The translations under genes were made by a program, and so were the position numbers. Shown here in pieces: positions 43,003 to 48,433 of a stretch of DNA of 48,433 nucleotides (the first letter of the stretch is position 1; each line of letters starts with the position of its first letter). The stretch lies in contig NZ_BANS01000048.1 in assembly GCF_000332995.1 (NCBI RefSeq), forward strand, positions 1-48,433, in the 5' to 3' direction. This DNA is from Gordonia amicalis NBRC 100051 = JCM 11271 (GTDB lineage Bacteria > Actinomycetota > Actinomycetes > Mycobacteriales > Mycobacteriaceae). Below the pieces are notes generated by a model that was not told the DNA's origin, did no database searches, and worked only from the letters and a program-made list of their open reading frames with translations.

Positions 43003-44427
43003 TCAGGCGAGTTCGAGGCGGCGGCCCATGTCGGACATGAACACCCGGTTGGGGTCGATACGACGACGCGTGGCGATCCACTCGTCGATGCGCGGGTACA
43101 TCGCGTGGAAGTTCGCCGCCGACGTTCGCGAGTCCTTCGCGGTGTAGAGGCGTCCGCCCATCGCCATCACACGACGGTCCAGGTCGTTGAGGAACTCGGC
43201 GAGTCCGGCCTTGACCGGGAAGTCCAGGCAGACGTTCCAGCCCTTGAACGGGAAGCTGAGCGGGGCCTTGTTGCCGTCGCCGAACAGCTTGATCACGTTG
43301 AGGAAGCTGACGTGTCCCGACGCCTGGATGTGCTCGATGAGGTTGGTGAACTCGGCCTCGTTGCCCGTGGGCACGATGAACTGGTACTGGCAGAAACCAC
43401 CGCCGCGGCCGTAGGCGTTGTTCCAGTCACCGAATACGTCGAGCATGTGGTAGAACTGCGCCAGATTCTTGACCTTGCCCTCGCTGGGCGGGCCGATCCG
43501 GTAGTACGCCTCGCCGACCGCGGAGAAGCTGAGCTTGTTGGCCAGCCCGCGCGGGAAGACGTCCGGGAACCGGACGAGCGGCTTGTTGTTGAACGACAAC
43601 GGGTTGTCGCGGTACTTCTCCGGGAGTTCGTCGACGCGTGCGAGGTTGCCGCGCGAGAAGGTGCCGCGCCCGAGCTTCGGCGGTGCGCTGATGGTGTCGA
43701 ACCAGCCCGAGGCGTACTCGTAGCCGTCCTCGAAGCCGTCCTGCAGATGCAGGTCGAGCGTCTCCTGCAGCGATCCGGTGCGCGCGGTGTCGGCGATGAA
43801 GTAGGCACTCTCGGTGCGCTTCATCTGGATCTTCGCGCGCAGCACGATGCCGGTCAGGCCGATGCCGCCGACCGTCGCCCAGAACAGTTCGCCCGTCGGG
43901 TCGTCGCCGGAGCCGTCCGGGGTGAGCGTCAGGATGCGCCCGTCGGCCACGAGCAGCTGCATCTCGACGACGTGGTTGCCGAAGCTGCCCTGGCTGTGGT
44001 GGTTCTTGCCGTGGATGTCATGCGCGATCGCACCGCCCACGGTGACCTGGCGGGTGCCCGGGAGCACCGGCACCCAGAGGCCGTACGGAAGCGCGGCCTG
44101 CATGAGGGTGTCGAGGGACACGCCGGCGTCCAGGTCGACCGTCGCGGTCTCCGCGTCGATGGCATAGATCCTGGTCAGCGGGGTCATGTCGATCGTGAGA
44201 CCGCCGCTGTTCTGGCCCGACTCGTTGTAGGAACGGCCGAGCCCACGGGCGATGACACCGCGCTTGAGGTAGTCCGGCTTGTCCGCGTTGTCGTCGGCGA
44301 CGCGGGCCACCGCCTCGGCGATGACCTCGGGGTACGGCGTGGACAGGACGTGGCCCTCGATCGGGGTGGTGCGAGACCAGCCCACCAGCTTGCGGGTCGT
44401 GATCGGCAGCAACTCTTCAGTAGACAT
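43003..44427 (-). CDS. dprE1: DprE1, decaprenylphosphoryl-beta-D-ribose oxidase
   Basis: FAD-dependent oxidase of 474 residues that oxidises decaprenyl-phosphoryl-ribose at C2, the first step of its epimerisation to the arabinose donor. FAD-binding features: [53 protein letters not shown] and [12 protein letters not shown]. The inhibitor-reactive Cys of M. tuberculosis (Cys387) is conserved as Cys400 in [14 protein letters not shown], and [20 protein letters not shown] follows. ATG 44427 is the start: [20 protein letters not shown] is the natural N-terminus, and the frame open upstream to 44772 is Arg-rich noise inside the next gene. TACTCT lies 8 nt before the ATG. Confidence 0.97.
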   Translation of the reverse strand: MSTEELLPITTRKLVGWSRTTPIEGHVLSTPYPEVIAEAVARVADDNADKPDYLKRGVIARGLGRSYNESGQNSGGLTIDMTPLTRIYAIDAETATVDLDAGVSLDTLMQAALPYGLWVPVLPGTRQVTVGGAIAHDIHGKNHHSQGSFGNHVVEMQLLVADGRILTLTPDGSGDDPTGELFWATVGGIGLTGIVLRAKIQMKRTESAYFIADTARTGSLQETLDLHLQDGFEDGYEYASGWFDTISAPPKLGRGTFSRGNLARVDELPEKYRDNPLSFNNKPLVRFPDVFPRGLANKLSFSAVGEAYYRIGPPSEGKVKNLAQFYHMLDVFGDWNNAYGRGGGFCQYQFIVPTGNEAEFTNLIEHIQASGHVSFLNVIKLFGDGNKAPLSFPFKGWNVCLDFPVKAGLAEFLNDLDRRVMAMGGRLYTAKDSRTSAANFHAMYPRIDEWIATRRRIDPNRVFMSDMGRRLELA

Positions 44428-44435
44428 CGCTGAAG

Positions 44436-44441
44436 AGAGTA
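44436..44441 (-). promoter_or_regulatory. Candidate -10 for the leaderless dprE1 operon
   Basis: On the minus strand TACTCT ends 8 nt before ATG 44427, with no ribosome-binding site. It would drive dprE1-dprE2-aftA and the MBL-fold gene. Confidence 0.5.
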
Positions 44442-44516
44442 CTCGGCCGCCGTGGGTCGACGATGAGAGACGACGTGCGAGGAGCGTCGCACCTCGGGTG
44501 TGGCTGTGGCGGCCGG

Positions 44517-46136
44517 CTATGGCACGGCGGCGAGTGCTTCGACTCCCAGCACCGCGGCCGCGGCGTTGCGGCCCGGGATGCCGCTCACCCCGCCGCCTCG
44601 TCGTGCGCCGGCGCCGCACAGCAGCAGTCGCGGGTGCCGGGTCTCGACGCCCCACGTGCCGACCTCCGACGCCGTCTCCGCCCACGGCCACCGCAACGAC
44701 TGATGGAAGATGTTGCCGCCGGGCAGCCCGAGCATCTCCTCGAGGTCCTGGGGAGTCTTGGTCTCGATGCACGGGCGGCCGTCGAGGTCGTGGGCGATGA
44801 CGTTCTGGATCGGTTCGGCGAGGAGTGCGTTGAGCGAGGCGAAGGTCGCGCCCACCGCGTGCTCGACGGCGCCCGGCTCGTCGAACACGTCGGGTGGCAT
44901 GTGCAGACCGAACAGCGTGAGCGTGTGTTTGCCGTCGAGTTCGGGGCCGAGGATGGACCGGTCGGAAAGGGTGTGGCAGTAGATCTCACACGGCGGCAGT
45001 TCCGGGACCTCGCCGCGCGCGGCCTGCCGCCAGGCCTCGTGGAGCTGGCTCGCGGACTCGTTGATGTGGAAGGTGCCGGCGAACGCCGCCTCCGGTGACA
45101 CCGATTCGTCGCGCAGCCGCGGTAGGCGGTCGAGGAGGAGGTTGATCTTCAGCTGCGAACCGCGGGGCTGTGCCTCGCAGGCGACCGGCTCGTCGAGCAG
45201 CGTGTTGAGGACCTGGGGCGCGCACGCCGCGTGGAGCATCGAGCCGCGCACGGTGCGTGCGCCGTGGGTCGGGTCGGTGAGTTCGACCGTGCCGTCCGCG
45301 GGATCGACACCGGTCACGGTGATGCCGGTGCAGATCTCGGCACCCGCCGACGCGGCAGCCTGGTAGAGCGCACCCGACACCGCGCCCATGCCCCCGACCG
45401 GGACGTCCCAGTCGCCCGTCCCGCCACCGATCACGTGGTAGAGGAAGCAGATGTTCTGCCGCAGCGACGGGTCGTCGAGGTCGGCGAAGGTGCCGATCAG
45501 GCCGTCGGTGGCGGCGATGCCGCGCAGCAGGTCGTCGTCGAAGTACTGACCGAGCAGGGTGCCGAGCGGCAGGGTGGTGAGCGCCTCCCACAGCTCGGCG
45601 TCGGAGGTGTCGGTGCCGACGGCGAGTTCGTGCATGTCGGCGGCGGTGCGCAGCGGCTCGGTCAGGGTCGGGAAGACGCGCTGCGCGATGGTCCCGACAC
45701 GGCGGTAGAAGGACTGCCACGCCACGAAACCGGCGTTGGAGAATCCCACGGCGTCGGCTCCGACGCGGTCGGCGCGCAACACGCGGCGGAAGGATTCCGC
45801 GGTCGCCTCGTCGTCCTGTGTGTCGATGAGGATGCCGCGCGTCGGATCGGCGGGCAACGGAGTGTACGAGGAGTAGCGGCGGCGGATCAGTGAGATGTCG
45901 AGGTCGAGGTCGACGATGATCTCGCGTGGCATCAGCGAGACCAGATAGGAGAACCGCGACAGCCGTGCCGCCAGGCCGGGGAACGGCATCGCCGAGACGG
46001 TCGCCCCGCCGACGTGGTCGGAGCGCTCCAGGACGAGGACCCGGCGTCCGGCGCGCGCCAGGTACGCGGCGGCGGTCAGGCCGTTGTGTCCCGCGCCGAT
46101 GATGACGTCGTCGTAAGAAGCAACTGCGATGCCCAT
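44517..46136 (-). CDS. Phytoene-dehydrogenase-like FAD oxidoreductase
   Basis: FAD-dependent amine-oxidase/phytoene-desaturase-like protein of about 539 residues. The N-terminal dinucleotide-binding motif is [20 protein letters not shown], followed by [13 protein letters not shown]. The C-terminal FAD segment is [20 protein letters not shown]. The middle part ([28 protein letters not shown]) matches the PYROXD2/COG1233 branch rather than the classical carotenoid CrtI, and no carotenoid genes are near, so carotenoid function is not supported. ATG 46136 has AGGA close upstream. ATG 46151 is an in-frame alternative that would add MGTGS. It lies upstream of dprE1 on the same strand, separated by 89 bp, and downstream of the lipase gene by 62 bp. 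Confidence 0.87.
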   Translation of the reverse strand: MGIAVASYDDVIIGAGHNGLTAAAYLARAGRRVLVLERSDHVGGATVSAMPFPGLAARLSRFSYLVSLMPREIIVDLDLDISLIRRRYSSYTPLPADPTRGILIDTQDDEATAESFRRVLRADRVGADAVGFSNAGFVAWQSFYRRVGTIAQRVFPTLTEPLRTAADMHELAVGTDTSDAELWEALTTLPLGTLLGQYFDDDLLRGIAATDGLIGTFADLDDPSLRQNICFLYHVIGGGTGDWDVPVGGMGAVSGALYQAAASAGAEICTGITVTGVDPADGTVELTDPTHGARTVRGSMLHAACAPQVLNTLLDEPVACEAQPRGSQLKINLLLDRLPRLRDESVSPEAAFAGTFHINESASQLHEAWRQAARGEVPELPPCEIYCHTLSDRSILGPELDGKHTLTLFGLHMPPDVFDEPGAVEHAVGATFASLNALLAEPIQNVIAHDLDGRPCIETKTPQDLEEMLGLPGGNIFHQSLRWPWAETASEVGTWGVETRHPRLLLCGAGARRGGGVSGIPGRNAAAAVLGVEALAAVP

Positions 46137-46198
46137 CGATCCTGTGCCCATCCGTTAAAGGGTCTCAGATCGACGGACACCGCAGCGGTGATTCCGGG

Positions 46199-47431
46199 TC
46201 AGCGCAGGATGCGGGCCACGAACGGCGTCGAGTCCTTCATCGAGGCCAGGACCGCACTGGAGTGGTCGTCCTCGGGGTAGACGAACAGCTCGACCGGCTG
46301 GTTGTTGGCCTTCATCTGTGCGTACAGCGACAGCGCCGACGGTGCCGGAACGTCGACGTCACGCAGGCCCTGTCCGAGGAAGATCGGACGGTCGTAGCCC
46401 TTGTACGGCGTCGCCATGTACTCGTGCAGCGCCGGGCTCAGACCGGGGATCGACATCAGCGGCGCGCGGAACCAAGTCCGTACGTCGTCATCGGCGAGTG
46501 CCTTCTTGAGGATCGGGTAGCAGGTGGTGCGACCCTCGGCCAGGCGCTCGATGCCCTTCGGCGTCATCACCTTGGTGATGTTCATGTCGGGACGGGTGTC
46601 GTCGAAACCGGCCAGGATGTACGCGGTGTAGGCGTTCAGGCCACCGGGCAGGTTCACCGGCGGGACGACCGGGCCCAGGTTCTGGTACAGGTATTCGAGG
46701 TTGGCCGGGATGCCGGTGGCGACGACGCCGCGGTAATCCAGACCCGATCCACGGCTGAACTCGGTGGCGTAACGCGCGCCGTTCAGCGCGGCGGCCGCAC
46801 CCTGCGACTGTCCGATGATGGCCCAGCGCTTGGCCAGCGGCAGATCCATCTGATGCGATGCGACGACGATGTCGACGTTCGCGTGCGCCGCGGTCACGCC
46901 GTTCAGGTAGGCCATCAGACCGGGGGTACCCAGCCCGACATAGTCGGCCGCGACCACCGCGTATCCTTGGTTCAGCCAGTGGCCGAGGTACTTCTGGTCC
47001 CGCTCGCTGCGCGGGAAGGCCGACGGAGTGCAGTCGTCGTTCATGCCGACGGTGCCGTGCGCCCAGGAGATGATCGGCCAGCCACCGGCCGGGGCGTCGC
47101 CCTTCGGCAGGAACACCGCGCCGGTGCCCGTCGCCATCTTGCCGTGCTGGTTCAGCGACGAGTACTGGATTCGGTAGGCCTTGCCGGCCGCCGGCAGGTT
47201 GAGCGACTCGGCCAGGGGGACCTGCGTGATGAGGGTGCCCGCCTTGGCCGGGATGGGACCGGCGTACTCGGTGACGTCCAGACCCGACCAGTTCGGGATG
47301 CCCACGGAAACCGCGTCGTCCGCGTGCGCCGGGGCGGTGGTCCCGAGCAGGACCATGCCGAGGCCGGCGAGGACGGAGACGAGTGTTCGCATGGTGCGTG
47401 ACACAGGTGATCTGGACGTGAGGGCAGACAT
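46199..47431 (-). CDS. Secreted lipase (LIP-type alpha/beta hydrolase)
   Basis: Exported serine esterase of 410 residues, similar to the secretory lipase family (LIP). A signal peptide is visible (MRTLVSVLAGLGMVLLG, cleavage probably after AHA, about residue 37). The nucleophile is Ser209 in IGQSQGAAAAL. WAHGTVG earlier gives an oxyanion-type loop, and the end has GLRDVDVP and DDHSSAVL for the Asp and His. ATG 47431 is chosen because TACTGT lies 7 nt before it, a leaderless pattern; ATG 47392 is a second possible start. The frame stays open far upstream, but only by overlapping the divergent reductase gene. Extracellular lipid or ester breakdown is likely. Confidence 0.9.
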   Translation of the reverse strand: MSALTSRSPVSRTMRTLVSVLAGLGMVLLGTTAPAHADDAVSVGIPNWSGLDVTEYAGPIPAKAGTLITQVPLAESLNLPAAGKAYRIQYSSLNQHGKMATGTGAVFLPKGDAPAGGWPIISWAHGTVGMNDDCTPSAFPRSERDQKYLGHWLNQGYAVVAADYVGLGTPGLMAYLNGVTAAHANVDIVVASHQMDLPLAKRWAIIGQSQGAAAALNGARYATEFSRGSGLDYRGVVATGIPANLEYLYQNLGPVVPPVNLPGGLNAYTAYILAGFDDTRPDMNITKVMTPKGIERLAEGRTTCYPILKKALADDDVRTWFRAPLMSIPGLSPALHEYMATPYKGYDRPIFLGQGLRDVDVPAPSALSLYAQMKANNQPVELFVYPEDDHSSAVLASMKDSTPFVARILR

Positions 47432-47438
47432 GTTCAGA

Positions 47439-47444
47439 ACAGTA
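47439..47444 (-). promoter_or_regulatory. Candidate -10 for the leaderless lipase gene
   Basis: On the minus strand TACTGT ends 7 nt before ATG 47431. Confidence 0.45.
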
Positions 47445-47566
47445 AGGGGAGTCGTGCGTGGCGCACAGTGCGGGTCGGCGAGGATTCGTGCCGTTCGGGA
47501 GCGCTGATTCGTGCCACCCAGGGTTGCCACTTGGTCTCGGCGAAGCGTCCGAGGGGGTGTCCGACC

Positions 47567-47572
47567 TATCCT
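47567..47572 (+). promoter_or_regulatory. Candidate -10 for the leaderless aldo/keto reductase gene
   Basis: TATCCT lies 6 nt before GTG 47579. Confidence 0.45.
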
Positions 47573-47578
47573 GGTCAG

Positions 47579-48409
47579 GTGGACATCCCCTCGGTCGAGC
47601 TCAGCAACGGTTCCTCGATCCCCATGGTGGGACTCGGGACCTACAACATGCTCGGCCGGCCGTGCGTCGGTGCGGTCAGCACGGCGATCAAGGCGGGCTA
47701 CCGGCTTCTCGACACCGCTCCTCGGTACAGCAACGAACTCAGTGTCGGGATGGGAGTGCACGGTTCGGGTGTCCGGCGTGACGAGGTGATCGTCCAGACC
47801 AAGCTCAGCGGTGGCGACCACGGGTTCGACGAGGCGATCACCGCCGCCAAGGAGAGCGCCCGCCGACTCGGCGTCGGCTACCTCGACGTGTATCTCATCC
47901 ACTGGCCGTGCCCGAGTCTCGGACGCATGGTCGACTCGTGGAAAGCGCTGCTCACGCTCACCGACGAGGGTTACGTCCGCACGCCCGGCGTCTCGAACTT
48001 CAAACCCCATCAGTTGCAGACGCTCTTCGACGCGACCGGACGGTGGCCGGTGCTCAACCAGATCCAGTGCTCGCCGGCGCTGCCCCGGACCGAACTCCGG
48101 GAATTCATGGCCGACAAGGGGATTCATGCCCAGGCGTGGCATCCGACCGGCCGCAAGGAAGGTGTCCTCGGCGATCCGGTGATCCTGCGGGCCGCCCGCA
48201 AGTACGGCAAGTCGCCCACCCAGATCGCCTTGCGGTGGGCCGTCCAGCACGGGATCAGCGTCGTGCCCAAGTCCTCGCACGCCGGCCGTCAGCTCGAGAA
48301 CGCCGACCTCTTCGACTTCGCCCTCGACGACGCGGACCTGGCCGAGCTCGCCACGCTGGACCGCGGTGAACGTGCCGCTCGGGACTCGGACGTCGACGAG
48401 GAGTTCTGA
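47579..48409 (+). CDS. Aldo/keto reductase
   Basis: NADPH-dependent aldo/keto reductase of 276 residues, closest in pattern to the bacterial 2,5-diketo-gluconate reductase-like group. The catalytic tetrad is visible: Asp45 and Tyr50 in LLDTAPRYSNE, Lys75 in VQTKLSG, and His108 in LIHWPC. NADPH-binding features are GVSNFKPHQL, NQIQCSP and VVPKSSHAGRQLENADLF. GTG 47579 is used as start because VELSNGSSIPMVGLGTYN is the usual N-terminus and TATCCT lies 6 nt before. Upstream in-frame starts add unrelated sequence. Physiological substrate unknown. It is divergent from the lipase. Confidence 0.93.
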   Translation: MDIPSVELSNGSSIPMVGLGTYNMLGRPCVGAVSTAIKAGYRLLDTAPRYSNELSVGMGVHGSGVRRDEVIVQTKLSGGDHGFDEAITAAKESARRLGVGYLDVYLIHWPCPSLGRMVDSWKALLTLTDEGYVRTPGVSNFKPHQLQTLFDATGRWPVLNQIQCSPALPRTELREFMADKGIHAQAWHPTGRKEGVLGDPVILRAARKYGKSPTQIALRWAVQHGISVVPKSSHAGRQLENADLFDFALDDADLAELATLDRGERAARDSDVDEEF

Positions 48410-48433
48410 TCCCTGCTCGTGCCGCCCCATGCT

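Noticed and set aside
44428..44772. N-terminal extension of dprE1 in an open frame
   Set aside because: Arg-rich sequence that overlaps the end of the upstream oxidoreductase gene; the normal DprE1 N-terminus starts at 44427.
47432..48430. Long N-terminal extension of the secreted lipase
   Set aside because: It would bury the signal peptide and is antisense to the aldo/keto reductase gene.

Overview
The window is GC-rich actinobacterial DNA carrying the cell-envelope locus of a mycolic-acid-producing bacterium (order Mycobacteriales). It has the mycolate-condensation genes (mycolyltransferase, cutinase-like, fadD32, pks13, accD4) and the arabinogalactan genes (dprE1, dprE2, aftA, embC, embA, embB). 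Genus Gordonia or a close relative is my best guess, from gene content, a DUF222/HNH gene and short dispersed repeats. This is an inference; no rRNA marker is present.

Layout. (1) 1-13466, plus strand: the end of a mycolyltransferase with an LGFP-type repeat, a DUF732 lipoprotein, a cutinase-like phospholipase/thioesterase, an LLM-type flavin/F420 oxidoreductase, then fadD32-pks13-accD4. A strong hairpin at 13486-13521 separates this block from the convergent block. (2) 13546-32625, minus strand: five full-length Emb arabinosyltransferases. Read in the direction of transcription they are embC, embA, embB, then a Dps ferritin and a degenerate EAL/DICT protein, then a second embA-embB pair. (3) 32694-40107: accessory genes between embC and aftA, namely aroQ, an SRPBCC-ArsR operon with two palindromic operators, a DUF222/HNH protein, a stand-alone A-PCP-TE (NRPS-like) enzyme with a candidate DtxR/IdeR box, a divergent nitroreductase, and a metallo-beta-lactamase-fold protein that follows aftA. 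(4) 40138-44427, minus strand: dprE1-dprE2-aftA. (5) 44517-48409: a phytoene-dehydrogenase-like FAD oxidoreductase, a secreted lipase, and a divergent aldo/keto reductase.

How the genes work together. FadD32 activates the meromycolate chain and loads it on Pks13. AccD4 contributes to the carboxylated second acyl chain, and Pks13 condenses and releases the product. Mycolyltransferases then place mycolates on arabinogalactan and trehalose. DprE1/DprE2 make decaprenyl-phosphoryl-arabinose, the donor used by AftA for the first arabinose on galactan and by the Emb proteins for extension. The second embAB pair is the most notable departure from the mycobacterial embCAB arrangement.

Regulation. At least eight starts in the window have a TANNNT hexamer 6-8 nt before the start codon and no good Shine-Dalgarno sequence, the signature of leaderless transcripts. 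I saw no tRNA, rRNA, CRISPR array, insertion sequence or phage gene. No stretch over 300 bp lacks a gene. The largest gaps are 4243-4503 (fadD32 upstream region) and 21597-21870 (hairpins only).
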